DNA from: Nectonema munidae
Taxonomy: Eukaryota; Nematomorpha; Nectonematoida; Nectonematidae
Reading direction: 5' to 3'
Assembly (NCBI GenBank): GCA_030549495.1
Contig: JAUIRK010000536.1
Location: 186,001-250,000, forward strand
Length of the DNA stretch: 64,000 bases
Shown: positions 35,951-48,149 of the stretch, one piece after another
Numbering within the stretch: position 1 is the stretch's first letter
Layout of the letters: the number at the start of each line of letters is the position of its first letter
Translations under genes and position numbers: made by a program
Notes under the pieces: model-generated
The model's input: the letters and a program-made list of their open reading frames with translations, nothing else
What the model was told of the DNA's origin: nothing
Database searches by the model: none

Positions 35951-37714
35951 CTCTATGACGAAAATTTTTAGAAAGTTTGTGAACAACTCTTCAAGCTCAA
36001 CAAGGGAACAAAATCCTTCATATATGATAGATCACCACTCATCGGATGTAATTAAGTCGTTATCCGTCCTTATTGCCATTGCACTAATTATTGAAACCAA
36101 TGGCAACATTTGCTCTTTCTATCGCTAGATGTGCTATATTCTAACCAAGTGACGGTTTTATACCGTGACTAAAAATGATCTCTTTTGTAAATCTTTAGGG
36201 AGCTTAATTTTTGGTTGAATCAATTTTATATTTAGTGTTCGAAGGTTAAACATGTCTTTGTCTTCTAAAGACCACCTGGAAAGGGTTGTATTAGAGGACT
36301 CATTGGTAATACAGTCAGACCTCATTTATTCGCTAGCAGATTATTCTACAACCACTCTTTCCGATGCAATATTGATTAGCAGTTAAAAGATATTTCTCAG
36401 CCTCAACATGATATTTCTCAATTGTCAACAAGCCTGGTTTCATATCAAATGAATTGGTTAGGTGGACTCATTACTCTGTACTGAAATGCATTGTTGCTTA
36501 AAATTAAATTAAAAAATTTTTAACAATGAAATGTTACCAAGCTCGATTAGTAACACAGAAAAAGAAAGATTCATCTTATATAATCTTCATATTCTACCTA
36601 CACATATATTCAGTCAGTAAAGTAAATTGTTTGAAAATATTCTTAGGATATGGGTCTATGAATTGACAGGTATGTAGCCGTGAATTTAAATTTGGCCATT
36701 TTAAATAGAAATTGAAGGTTTTATAATTTTTGGAAGAGATATTCTACAAACTTTAAATTTATATAAATTTTCTATTCCAATCCCTAAGTTATGCGCTATA
36801 AATTACATGAAAAGGAAATTATTTGTACTAAGTTTTATTAACAAAAATTTTAAGCAAAGTGTAAAAACATTGCCAACTACTATTCTAAGCAATCTTGATA
36901 AAAAAAAAACTAAAACATTAAATAAAACGAATATCTAAGATGCTATATATTTGATTTCTAGAATGGCAAAAGGTTTTTTCGCCCTCTTAAAATCATCTGA
37001 GGGGTCACTGTGAGAATCAAACGTGTGAAAAAATATTACCATCAAAACCATTTGCCGCTATTGAAGCGAATTTCATATCAAATTTTTCATAGGTGTGCTC
37101 AGATCGGATGTTCATTGTTGAGTCTCTTTCAGATTACATATTGCAAACATTGAATGATAACAAAATAGGTAAGTGGTCTGAGAAATGTGTCATGCAGCTA
37201 AGGCCTTTGTATAATACAAAATCGTTGCTAATGAAGAAATGATCAATGAGTGTATCCGTCGCCAGTAGGGTCTGCAAAGTAATGACAGGCATCAAAGAAT
37301 TAAAAATGATAATATTATAGAACTTTTGAATAGCAGAATTGCTCAGCTTAAACAGATCAAAATTGAAATCACCACATTAAACATTGGTGACACTATTGAA
37401 AAGTAAACTATCAAAAATTATACGAAGAAAGCCTATACATGTTATGCACAATTAGATTTATATAAATTGGAAATTCTAAAAGAATTGATTGATACTCAAA
37501 ACAATTTTCAGGAAACTGTTCGCCCAAGAACCGGAACTTAATTCCTTTTCTAACATAAAACACCAGGCCTCCATGAAGTGAGGCTTTTTTCGGCGAATCT
37601 CTACATATATACCCGCTTATTGAGAAGCCTCCTAGATAACTGAAGGATTTTTTATGGAGTATAAGCCAACAGTACTAACATTTATTAATACTAATCTGAA
37701 TGGAATGTTGCAAA

Positions 37715-37800
37715 AAAATACTGGACAAGACTGGAGGGATTGAACCCAAGACCATGAATTATGAAAACCCACTCACTATCTAATCAACATTACTCTAAAA
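37715..37800 (-). repeat. tRNA-derived SINE-like remnant
   Basis: On the minus strand GTCTTGGGTTCAATCCC is a B box preceded by AATTCATG and an A-box-like TGTTGATTAGATAGTGAGTGG. It matches the remnant at 33.8 kb over about 60 bases. Confidence 0.4.
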
Positions 37801-37999
37801 TTGTTTTTTTATCATTATTCCTAAAATGATACTAATAGAGTCATTAATATTTTTTGAAGTTTTCGGTACCAGATCAAAGGGAAGAATAATTTTTTCAAAA
37901 TAGGATAGATGGTAGAGATGTTATCAGAAATCAAAAGCGCGATAATCACGCAAAGTCATTACGCTCCAAACATTTGTACTCCCCGAGACTAACCTAGTT

Positions 38000-39400
38000 A
38001 AATTTTGATTGCAAAATGTCTCGGCAAAAACTCAAAAAATTGAATATTCGTTTTTTAACAAACAAAATTTATAAAAAAAATAATCAAATATATGTACAGC
38101 TTACGTCAATTAAAAATTGATACTAGTAATCATAGTTCGGGCGCATACTTTTATAGGAAACCATAGGTTCTGCTTAAATTACTTTTGAATTCAGATCATC
38201 TAATCTTTTTTCTACATCCTTAAGTCTGATTGATTGCAAACAGATCAGACAAAGCAAAAATGTTAAAGATGTCGAAAGTCCAGTAGTTCATCACATTTAA
38301 ATTTAAAGAAGCACAACATAATGATTAGTAGATCATCAAATTAACCAATCAAAATTAAGATATCGTGTGAAAAGTGATTTAAGTGTTATTTGCAAGCATC
38401 AATTAAGTAATGAACATTATTAGATAAAATCTGAATCTCTTCCATGTCTTTATGAAGAAAAAAATAGCTACTCAAATACAAAAAAGTGCAAAATTTAAAA
38501 ACAAGATTGGTTGATTTTTATATCAAAGCACTTTGAGCCGTTAGGCTAAGATTTATTTGTGGTTTTAGTTTTTAAGAGCTGAGAGTTTTGGGGATCGAAC
38601 CCTTGACCTTGAACTGTCAAGCTGAGCTAAGTTAAAATAAGAGATATGCATATCCGTAAATATGAAAGTCGCTCATTATTATCTATATACAACATAAATG
38701 GAGTATTCTAAATATACTATAACTAAAAGCTATATTTTGAAGGAAACACAATTGAATATATAAAAATGAAGCATCATACACAAGGGTGCTATATTATTCA
38801 AACGAACAGGAACTTTAATTCTTTTTTGAAAACTCTTTAATCAGTTTTCAAAAAAAAAACAGTAACAAATTTTATCATATACTTTTTTCAACAACAATTT
38901 AGAAAAAAACCACTTCTCGCAAATTAAAAAGATGATTCAATCGCAATTTTTATAGGCATATAATAATAATGCAAAATCAAAAATATAAAATAAAAATCTA
39001 TTTTGTATGATATATTGACACATTTTTTATTTTGCTCAAATTTGACCTTTTCAGTTAATTTTTTATTTACACAGCGAAATAAATTGATTATGCATTGACA
39101 AATCACATTCACTTTATTCAGCTTAAAAAAATATACCATTCTGAGCACTTTAGACTAACTCGTTATAACTTAAAAAACGAACCTTCATCATAACGAAACG
39201 ATGTCTTATAAAATTAATTTTATTTTTAGGCTTACTAAATTGAGCCTCAAAAGTTAGTATGGTCCACGGTCAGTCTCAATGCAAATCAAGAAGAGTAGAC
39301 GCGGTTATCGTCGCCATCTACTTAAATTTTAGCATATTTGTGTATAATTCAACGAAATTTGTTAAGAAGAGTTGTATTTAAAATCTGAAAGATGATATAA
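38000..39400. other. AT-rich stretch with a SINE-like motif and a Tigger-like end
   Basis: At about 38,580-38,625 the minus strand reads GGTCAAGGGTTCGATCCCC, a B-box-like word. Near 39,150-39,200 ACTCGTTATAACTT and CATCATAACGAA resemble ends of pogo/Tigger elements. No gene is supported. Confidence 0.3.
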
Positions 39401-39484
39401 AACAAAATCTAGATGAGTGGTTCGCAAACTGTGGGGCGCTCTCCACGCTAAGGCCCAAGATAAACACATACAAGGCGTGTGTGG

Positions 39485-40051
39485 CAAAGTTCCCTCTAAC
39501 CTCCGCAGCAGTTTTGACTTTTGCGCAGCAACTAATAAGGAAAAAATTTTCCGTAATGTTGCACTATCCGTGAATTGATGAAAAGCCATTTTAATTAAAA
39601 GAAGTTCATCAATCAAATGGTGCTAGCATACGTCAATCTCACAATAATTTCAAGAGTGGAGATGATGAGTTTGATGACTTAAATGATTTAATGAGAATCA
39701 AAATGTTTTTAATTGGTGAAGAACAAATCAACTTGGATGAAGTTTACAAGGAATGGGAAAAATCAAAAGATAGACGTGAAAAAGTTTGTGAATGATATTC
39801 CTGGTTTTATTAATTCTTAAATTTAATTTCTATGTTTTTTGCAATACTTTTTAGAGTTCATTGTCAATAATTTCTTATTGAAATTATTAAGTTAAATAAT
39901 GAACTTTATAAAATCTTTTTTTTCCTGATAAGATATAACTAAATATTAAATATTTCTTTAAAAAATTGCGCAGTTGTTTTTGGTTTAAATATTCTTTGCC
40001 CAGATGTTTTTATTTTTGCGCAAACAACAAAAAAATTAGTGGGAACATTAG
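39485..40051 (+). mobile_element. hAT-like element with TTCCCTCTAA ends and a C-terminal coding piece
   Basis: Left end CAAAGTTCCCTCTAA and right end TTAGTGGGAACATTAG are imperfect inverted repeats. Next to them are inverted TTTTGCGCAGCAA / TTTTTGCGCAAACAA words. Inside, 39,607-39,795 is an open 62-codon C-terminal stretch, acidic then charged ('DDEFDDLNDLMRIKM', 'EVYKEWEKSKDRREKVCE'), which I do not recognise. A second hAT-type end (GTGGTTCGCAAACTGTGGGG) lies just left at 39,416. Target duplication is weak (5 of 8). Confidence 0.5.
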
Positions 40052-40289
40052 TCTGTGCTTAACCTTAGTACATTTTTTAGCAAGCAACAAAATCAATTGC
40101 AAGTCCAAAGTCACTTGTGTTATGCATTTTCTTATTTTTTTTCTCATACTCCACTCTTCAAGTCATTTTATATTATAAATTTGCTTTCTTACCAATATGA
40201 CCATCTTAACAAAATTAAATGAATTGATTGATACCGCCAATGATTCCATGATTTTTCTATATTTCCATTTTAAATTTGTAAGTTTTTTA

Positions 40290-41660
40290 ATTTTATTTAG
40301 CCAGGCCCCATATGGCCTATGTGGCCATATGGCTACGTGTTTATATGACTCGGCATTCCGCGGCAGGACTACGATATCCAAAATGATCGGTGCGAACGTC
40401 AGAAACTTACAAAAAATAAAATAAGGTGAGAAGTTGAGAGTTTTAAATGATAAATGAAGATAAAGAAGGATAGCAATAAAGGATATATACACATTTTAAT
40501 TTTATTTATCATCGCTGCTTGACACTAAAATAAAAGAGTGTGCTATTTTTTGAAAAGAGCCATTATTCCGTGTAGAAGAGGTGCTTTCTATTTAGTTGAC
40601 CATCTGTAGTGAGTGAAAGCTTTGTTTGCTTCTGCTTGTATATTTGTGTTTATTTTCTTCTGATAAATTCTACCCTAAATACAAACATTTAGATTACATC
40701 ATCAGCCAGAGATTTAAACCTCAAAACTGGCTTAAGAATTAACATGCAAAGAATGCACAAAGAAATAACACCAAGCCAAGCACAGTTACATCCATGGTAT
40801 TGCAGTTCTTAACTATGCTTCTTCTTTTGTCATATATATGCTTTTTTAATTCATTTTAGTTATCTTTAGGTGATAGGTTTCAAGCCATGAAAGGCGAAAC
40901 TCAGAGACTCGGACTACAGCAAAAAGTTTTCTAAAAATAAGATGGCGTTAAATTTTATTCACTAAACTTTGCAAACATAGACTTTGAATAAAGCCTTTGT
41001 AAAAAGCAATTCGAATATAATACTACTGTGTTAATTTTGAATCTTAAACACTTTGCGTAAATTTAGTGGACAAAATTCATTCATGACAATTTTGTGAGTT
41101 AATGTATAAACTTTGCTAAGTAATTTTATTTTAAAAAGGATAAATATAATAATGAATAAATAAATATTTTGTTTTAAAATAAAATTCTAAAAAGCATGAT
41201 TCCAATAATTTATATATCATAAAAGTATTCTAAAATTCACGATTCAATTTCAATGATTTCAATTCTAAAAAGTATAATTACAATAACAAATATGTTTTAA
41301 ACATCCATGATTTAAAAAAAACTAAATAATTTTACAAGAAAGTAAATGAAAGATAAATCATAGTTGAGTTTTTGCAGATTGTTTTGAGGAATGAATCTAA
41401 CGAACACTAGTAATTCGTTCCTACAAAATTTTATTCAAATAATCTAACCTTTATAACATTTAAAAAAGGAAAAAAGTTGATTTGCAAAGTCGGAGGTAAA
41501 ATAATCAAGCTCAGACGAATATGTTTAAAAAATGCATTCTATGATAAAAGGAAAGAGATTATTACTTCACTCAAAATTCTAATTTAACAATGGATATAAA
41601 CAGGAAATTCCAATAAAATAATGAGATATGCAAAATTAGAAGATTTTTTATTATAAAAAG
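40290..41660. other. Unassigned stretch with a short GC-rich island
   Basis: Bases 40,300-40,410 are clearly less AT-rich than the surroundings, with the palindromic words CCATATGGCCTATGTGGCC and CATTCCGCGGCAGG. I cannot name this island. The rest is AT-rich without supported features. Confidence 0.35.
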
Positions 41661-41674
41661 TTCGTAGGACTTAC

Positions 41675-41773
41675 CTCTCCTGAAATGTCACGATGCCGAC
41701 AAAAATGATACCCTGGTATGATTGTAAATTGTATCAAGAAAATGTTTATACATGATAAAAACATGGTTTCCAT
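41675..41773 (-). CDS. Candidate first coding exon with signal peptide
   Basis: On the minus strand an ATG at 41,773-41,771 opens 33 codons. They begin 'METMFLSCINIFLIQFTIIP', which has the hydrophobic core of a secretion signal, and continue 'GYHFCRHRDISGE'. The block ends at a strong donor, GAG|GTAAGT, at phase 0. Following exons would lie to the left; I could not identify them in the next kilobase. The protein would be secreted or membrane-bound. The frame is also open upstream of this ATG, so a longer exon is possible. The gene is unnamed, and the case rests on donor plus signal peptide. Confidence 0.4.
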
Positions 41774-42504
41774 GATTGATTGCACATTTTGATTCACTGC
41801 ACTTAAAAAAAATCGTACTCCAACTCCAACATCAGAGTATTCTGCACTTCTGACTTCGATTAAAAAGACGGGTCTCCACTGGATATGATTCAAAAAGTAA
41901 ACTATTTTCCCATTATTTAAAATATATAACATTTGTGAAAGGAAAGCAAAATGTTGTAGGTCAAATTCATGAGATTATGGCGAAGAAAACGCGCATTACG
42001 TTCGCCTACTTTTCTCATTACTAATTCACAGTGATCACTTCATTATACGAGCATCCGTTTTATTTTACGAACATATGCATTTTCATGATATATGTAATTT
42101 TTATTGCCAAATATTATGCCGTTCACAAATATATATTTGGTGGCACCTGTTTTAACGAATTCATATGCATTGCCCTAAATATTAAATATTATATTTGTCT
42201 AGAAGTTAAATGGACTTTATTCAAGTAATGAAAAAATCGACTTTTATCAAATTAAAAACTTCAAAAAGACAGACAAAGATATGCCAAATTGATTTTATAG
42301 GCTTCTAAACAAAGATGAACCTTATTGACTTGTACTAGCAATAGGCGTATTAATTTAAAATCAAGCACTTAAAAAATTAGCTGAATCTTTTCCAATCGCC
42401 CAATAGTGAATCAATGCGCACTAAATGGAAAATGTTACTCAAAGTAGGAAGCGTAGTATAGCAAAGTAAAATCATTCGTACAAAGCGAAAAATAGGGAGA
42501 GCAC

Positions 42505-44301
42505 CTTTTTGTTATACGCATCCAAGATTTCAGCAGCCAAACGTTCATAGATGGGAATGCTTGTTTCTAGAGAATTTGCCGATTCTATGATGTCTTTCAT
42601 CGCAAGATGTCTCCCAAATGTTGGCTTCAGGTAAAAAGGAACCTGCAAAGGAGAGCACAACTTTTTAAAAGAATATAGAACATAGTCATTCACTTAAAAC
42701 CAGAGCAAATATGCAAGAGCGCAAGAAGAAATTTTTAACGAGAGAAAGGATGTGTAGGCGTTGAAGTGCATGAAATAAATGTATCGAAGAAATTACAATT
42801 AAAAAGCTTTAAACCAGTGGTTATCAACCGAATACAACAAAGAGCCAACTTGAGAACCAACAAAAGAGGCGCGGCAAAACAAAACTGGTAAAGATTGATT
42901 TACTCAAAAAAGGGGATACGCGATTTTTATATCTTGTCTAAATTGCTCATTTCCATCATGTGTTGTTAAATTTTAAAAATAAAACATTGATATAAAACTA
43001 CGCTAAGACGTAATTACACTACACAGATCAAAAACTTGGCGAAATTCTGACTCTTTTAACATCAAATTGTTAGGGCAATTTTTTTCTAATTTTTTTGTGG
43101 GTAAAACGAGAAGGCCTAGGTTGAGAACCACTGCTTTAGACAAACTAGAGGATACTTTAATACTACTTTGCCATAATTGATATGAAAATTGAATTATATT
43201 CAGAAGAGCTCAGTCATTCTGCCTCCATTAAAAATATCAGAAGGTTTTTAAATCTTCTCAAAAGTGTCAAATGCTGAAGAGTTGCATTTATCGTGAGCAA
43301 TGTGTCAGTACTCAAAAATCTCGCATAAGAGAGAAATAATGTGGAGTAAAGTAGACGTGTACGATCAATACTTCGAATCTTTTTTTAGTTGCGCTAGACA
43401 TGCGCTTATTTCAAAATTTAGTGTTAGATCAAAATCATAATATAACTACTAATAACTGTCCACCATCCACGAAAAGTATAAAAAAGTGAACATAAAATAA
43501 ACAAAATGGCATTTTATATTTGAAAAATAAGTATAAAGAAACAACTGGTTTTTGGAGTGTTGATAATGAAGATAGCCCAAAAATGAACCAAAGTTAATCC
43601 TAGACTAAAGCTAAAAGAAAATAATATTTTTAAACATCCGCAATTTAATAAGTCCACTCCTAAACAGGATTATTATGATTATAAGAACACAACATGGAGT
43701 GAAATTTGAACCGCAAAAAAACTTAAATTTCGTATCTAACTTAGATAAAGGATAATACATTTATAGCAAAGGCGTTATGGGGCAAATTGTGAGGTCATAA
43801 AAAATATGAGTGCAATTTTGGTAGGTGAAAATGAAAGGATGACCATTTTTAAGAGATCTTATTCGCAAGTATTTGGACGGGCGCTTCTAAAATATGGTTT
43901 TGGTCACATTTTTATTCAACAAAAATTGGAAAGCTAGATCGATCATTCAAAAGAGTTTTAAGGTTCTATGCATACATCTAAACTTCTTTCCTAATACAAT
44001 CAATGGGCACGAAGTATGCACTACACCATAAAATGCAAGATAATCCATTTCCATGATTTGCCCAGTCTAGATACAGGGATAAGAAAAAAGTTAGAATTTT
44101 GGAAGCGGGTGAAAATGAAGGAAGTAGAACCTGATAGGTAGAGCCACCTCTTTTAACAGAATGCATTTTGAGGATGGGAGCACAATTAAAGATGGCTTCG
44201 TGAAATATTGTCAAGGCATTCAATTGGATCGCGTCCTTCTCATCCTTAGTTTCTGCTGCATGCCAAGCTCTCAGCTGCTTTCTTTTTATCGTAGCAAAAG
44301 T
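42505..44301 (-). CDS. mRpS7: Mitochondrial ribosomal protein S7 (uS7m), two exons seen
   Basis: This protein binds the 3' domain of the small-subunit rRNA in the mitochondrial ribosome. The upstream exon, 44,131-44,301 (57 codons), follows a tgtgcag acceptor. It reads 'TFATIKRKQLRAWHA', 'IFHEAIFNCAPILKMHSV' and 'KRGGSTYQ', the hallmark (K.GG..YQVP) of S7. The next exon, 42,505-42,642 (46 codons), follows ctttgcag and continues 'VPFYLKPTFGRHLAMKDIIE', ending 'AEILDAYNKK' before a gtgctc donor. Both junctions are phase 0 and join exactly within the conserved YQ|VP. The intron (1,488 bp) holds a hAT MITE. The N-terminal exon(s) and the final exon (expected to encode VIKRKxDLHKxAEANRAxAHYRW) were not found nearby, so introns there may be long. 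Both exons look intact. Confidence 0.9.
42815..43133 (+). mobile_element. hAT MITE in the mRpS7 intron
   Basis: The 319-bp element starts CAGTGGTTATCAACC and ends GGTTGAGAACCACTG. Flanks ctttaaac (42,807-42,814) and ctttagac (43,134-43,141) form a 7-of-8 target duplication. No coding capacity. Confidence 0.88.
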
Positions 44302-44309
44302 CTGCACAA

Positions 44310-45830
44310 AAATACCATATGTTTATCATGAAGGAAAAAATATGACTGAAAAATATTATTCGAAGTGTATACTGAAACAACACCAGTACACTTTTCTTTT
44401 TTGAATAAAATCAATTTTATTTCATCTAATATAATCTTCTATGAATAAATTTTGAATGTGATGTTCATTTTTTTTTATAATTTGATTATTTTGAAATATA
44501 ATTTCAACTTTATTTTCAACATCGATTTTCAAGTTTATATTATTACGAACTTGTGATTTAGTTATAAATTATAGTGGTATAGCATCAGGGTAAAAGTGTC
44601 ATCAATGTTGTATATAATTTTATACAAAGGGACATTACCACATTAGTCTTCATATACTGTTGAGGGCAGCTGATGAAATAGCTACTTTTTTTTATGGAAA
44701 CTTTTTTCCTAGAACCACCATATAAAATGTAAGAAAGGATATGCATGCTTTGTCTGATATAGCAAATGTATATTTGAATGAGATGTTAACATTTGAGATG
44801 TGACGATACCAAAGTGTAAGGTGACGATTCCAATTACGATTATTCTTGATTCAAAAGGCTTCAACAGTATAAATTTAAAATGGAAATTTTTCTGTTTTAG
44901 ACGTCCAACTGATCTTGTTTTGGATTTAACAAGCATATTTATGGAGACAAGTATTTATATTGAAAAAAGTCATACTCTATTTGCAATATTCATCCTACCT
45001 GCGTTTTTGAATCTTTCTAGCCTCAATAATATATCTTAATTCGCTTTGTTAAATACAGCATATGAGTTATTTTGTATAGACGCATAAATATAGTAAGCTT
45101 TTATTCACATATTTTATTTCTAAACTTTGTAATATTTGAAAGGCTGGTAAAAAAAGAAAGATGCAGACCTTGACATTATATAATATAGAACAGGTCGTAG
45201 TAAGGGATTGGTTGTACTTATATAAGTAGCTCTTTAAAATTTATATGTAATATGTAACGTTAGGCAAAATTTAAAGTCAAGGTTAAAACTTTTACATTTT
45301 ATTATTAGACATGGTTGTTTGATCTTTCAGAGTCTTTATGCACTTCGAGAAGCAGAATAAAAGTAATTCTTTTATATACTATCAGGATATGATTCCAATC
45401 AGAAGACTTAAAAAAAGCACGATTCCATTCCATGGATTCGCGATTCCGATTAATCTACATTCTACATTTTAATAATAATTCTACATTTCCTCTTTTATGA
45501 AATTTGATTATGAAGTTGAAATCAGAATAAAAAATAGTTCTAAAAGCAAGCAGCCTTGAGAAAAATGGTATAAGCTATGCCAAAATTTACAAATTTATTC
45601 CAAGATAAAGGACCGAGATATTTAAAAATAGAATTCAATAGCAGTTCTGAAGACATCCTTGTATTTTGGATACTCAGAGTTCAAAATAATTCAGACTTTA
45701 GCTCTATTATGTAGGTGAGTATTTTAAATTTTTAATAAAAATAATTTTTAATTAAAGCTGAGTATTTTAAATTTTTATATCTTTGGTTACCTAAAAATTA
45801 TTCAAATTCTCGATATATTGCAAATTTACA
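44310..45830. other. AT-rich stretch upstream of the mRpS7 exon
   Basis: This is where earlier mRpS7 exons might be expected on the minus strand, but none could be recognised. There are no repeat ends. A possible donor (CGCAG|GTAGG on the minus strand near 44,999) has no convincing coding frame behind it. Confidence 0.35.
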
Positions 45831-45834
45831 CCAG

Positions 45835-47169
45835 ACGTTTACACTGCACGCTTGAGTACAGTAGGAGTTTTGAAATCATTTTCTTTGCATAACTCTGAAA
45901 ACAAACAAGATTTGAAGGCATACGGATTGATTAAACACTCTGTTTTAATGATTTCATTGAGAACATTTTTCAACCCATCAGGTATGGTTTTCATTATTAC
46001 GGCTTGGCGATGATTAGCGCACTGGGTACCAATTACATCTCCAGATTTTTGCTTAATCCGAGTATAAAAACTAGAACAAGAAATTGCTAGAGCACGGTCA
46101 GTACACACTCCATGTGGATGTTCTGGCTTAATAACATGTGTTGTGAAAAATTGTCCCCCTTGTCAAATATTTGTCTTACAGTAGTTCTACTCCTAAGAGT
46201 TTTGTAAAACAAAAAATTTTTGCAGCATCCATCGTTTCATCAATCTGAACAAAAAAGTTAAAAATAATATTTCTGAATCAATAAAACAGCCCTCTGAGAT
46301 GTCATCAGACATCTCTCCGATTAGCCTTCTAGCGATATCGCTTGACAGGAAGATATGCTTCAACTTTACAAATTCAGAACTTCTTAGCGTATTCAATATA
46401 TCTTTGAAGCAAAGTAATATCAACTGTCCTCCCTATGTTACTAGATTTTTTGACAACAGATATTTTTTGAAACTTTTCAAACCATTATACTTAATATTTT
46501 GCAAAAACATTCCTATGTTATTTATCAAATATGGATTTGTGTTATCGTTCAGACAAGTTTGGTTTACCGAAATCAAGTGCTTCACTACCAGTGCAAGCTT
46601 CACTTAACGGGCTTTAGAAAGGTGAATGCTAACACTTCAGAATACAAAAGGCTTATGTTCCTCTTCCCCACCATATGTTAATGCAGTAAAACGAAATTTC
46701 AAGTGTGAGTCGTCATATTTCATTTTTTAGCCATTAAGAAAAATTCACATTTACAAATTAGGCCTTAAAAGCAATAAAGAAATCATAGTACTCGATTCAA
46801 TAACAAATTTATTTATTCTTTTTAAATGTGACGGCAAAAATAGCAAATGACCCAATATGGATGCACTATTTTACGCAAAACGATTCACTCAGTGTCCCCT
46901 TCTCAATCTCCATGGAACTTCTTCGCGACACCGCGGACGCTAATTTGAAAAGCACTGAGCTAGAAGGTTGATGCAATCAGAATGACAAACGAGGTAATTT
47001 GACTTGATAAAATCAGTGTAGCTATAGTGGGATAGAGAGCTTACATTGCAAGTGTAATATCGGGTAATAATGGTGGTTTGTTCATTGAACAAAAATTCTT
47101 TTATTATAAATTTTAAAAATTTTACAAAAAAGTTTCTCCTCCCCTAAATTTTGAGGATGTGGGCCTCTG
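45835..47169 (-). mobile_element. Composite: MITE carrying a ZBED-type hAT, copy 2
   Basis: Read right to left, the MITE arm (47,169-46,958) begins CAGAGGCCCACATCCTCAAA and meets the hAT end CAGTGCTTTTCAAATTAGCG at 46,957. The junction has the same flank (ttctagct) as copy 1 at 34,376. Minus-strand hAT coding includes 'ARRLIGEMSDDISEG' (about 46,330-46,280) and 'RIKQKSGDVIGTQCANHRQA' with 'GLKNVLNEIIKTECLINPY' (46,060-45,900). It stops after 'PTVLKRAV', so the C-terminal third is missing. Stops and frame changes are present. Confidence 0.7.
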
Positions 47170-47607
47170 ATTTGTGAGTAAGTTACTATTTAAATGAGGT
47201 ATTTGAAAAACGTATTAAAAATGCAATGCTACTGACATTCGAACCGAAATAAATTAAAATTTTTATCCATGTCCGACCCGTTACTTAGGATTTGTGGTGC
47301 AAGAACTAACAGACCTGAATTTTGCAGATGTCTGGTGTTTTAATTATTTTCTACCACATGAACTATCTACATATTGCGTCGCCTAAGTTCTCATTCCTCG
47401 TTATAAAAATCGTTGATATGCCAAGTCAAGGCTCATTGTTGTAACTGTAACAAATAAATTATGAAATAATAATTAACATAAATAATGTAGAATCAAAATA
47501 AAATTACGTCGTAAATAATCATTCTAGCTAGTTGTCGATCTTGATGATTCAATTTATTTGTGAACTTTCTAAAAAAAAATTTTAAACCTAGAAAATAATA
47601 AAATTAA

Positions 47608-47730
47608 TCAACATGTTTTGTTGTCGGTATCGCATCCAAGGGAAAAGCATTCTGCTTCTATAACGCGCCACAAGATAGGGACATATGCAGCATAAATAAA
47701 TAAGAGGCCCAATGATAGCAGGCGCCAAAT
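47608..47730 (-). CDS. Candidate terminal exon of a membrane protein
   Basis: On the minus strand a tcttaaag acceptor precedes 40 codons and a stop: 'IWRLLSLGLLFIYAAYVPIL' (one clear transmembrane helix) then 'WRVIEAECFSLGCDTDNKTC'. The segment is richer in G+C than its surroundings, as real exons here are (compare the mRpS7 exons). The frame is also open upstream as more hydrophobic sequence, so the exact start is unsure. I do not recognise the protein. Its phase (0) does not fit the exon candidate at 49,120, which ends in phase 2. Confidence 0.38.
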   Translation of the reverse strand: MWRLLSLGLLFIYAAYVPILWRVIEAECFSLGCDTDNKTC

Positions 47731-48149
47731 CTTTAAGAGTAAACGGTTATGTATGTTTACATTTAATACAGTCACAGAAACAAAAAATAAAAAAAAACAT
47801 AAAATGATTATATATGTGATATACAAAACAAGGAGCATAGCATATCTCTAGATTAAGCTTTTTGTTATACATGCCGTTATTTCACTACTAGAATCTCTAA
47901 TTCTGAAAGGGCATTTGTGACCAACGGTTTCAATAACTGATGAAAAGCAATAATGAGGCATAAAGGCTTTGTTTTCTGGGATGACTAGGGATAACTGCTT
48001 CTCTATGTCATAATGGGAAAGTCTCAAACAAAAAATTCGAGTAAACTGTTCTATTAATTTTAGATCAAACTGAAACTATTTGAAATGTCTTATTGCCTGC
48101 ATTGAAACTGCCAAATCATTGAACTGTGGTAAATCCGATTTTTATAGAA

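Larger units (their letters stand above)
32386..37600 (-). mobile_element. Jockey-like LINE, decayed, interrupted by a composite element
   Basis: Read right to left. The endonuclease C-terminal half (about 37,400-37,060) gives 'GDFNFDLFKLSNSAIQ', 'LMPVITLQTLLATDTLIDH', then 'HFSDHLPILLSF', all hallmark positions. The linker is at 36,100-35,950 and resumes at 34,060-33,870 ('KSLQINQKQIKYRIEVLK'). The reverse transcriptase (33,276-32,900) has 'ALMLFLDLSNAFDKIFHKTL' and 'LHFLRSQLQNRMQKVKVN'. Its catalytic region follows with 'YADDICAYV'-like wording, then 'IQVLQKRTLRNVYCL' near 32,560. Several stops and frame changes. The 3' end abuts the EPG-family gene near 32,385. Interrupted at about 34,165-35,950. 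Confidence 0.75.
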
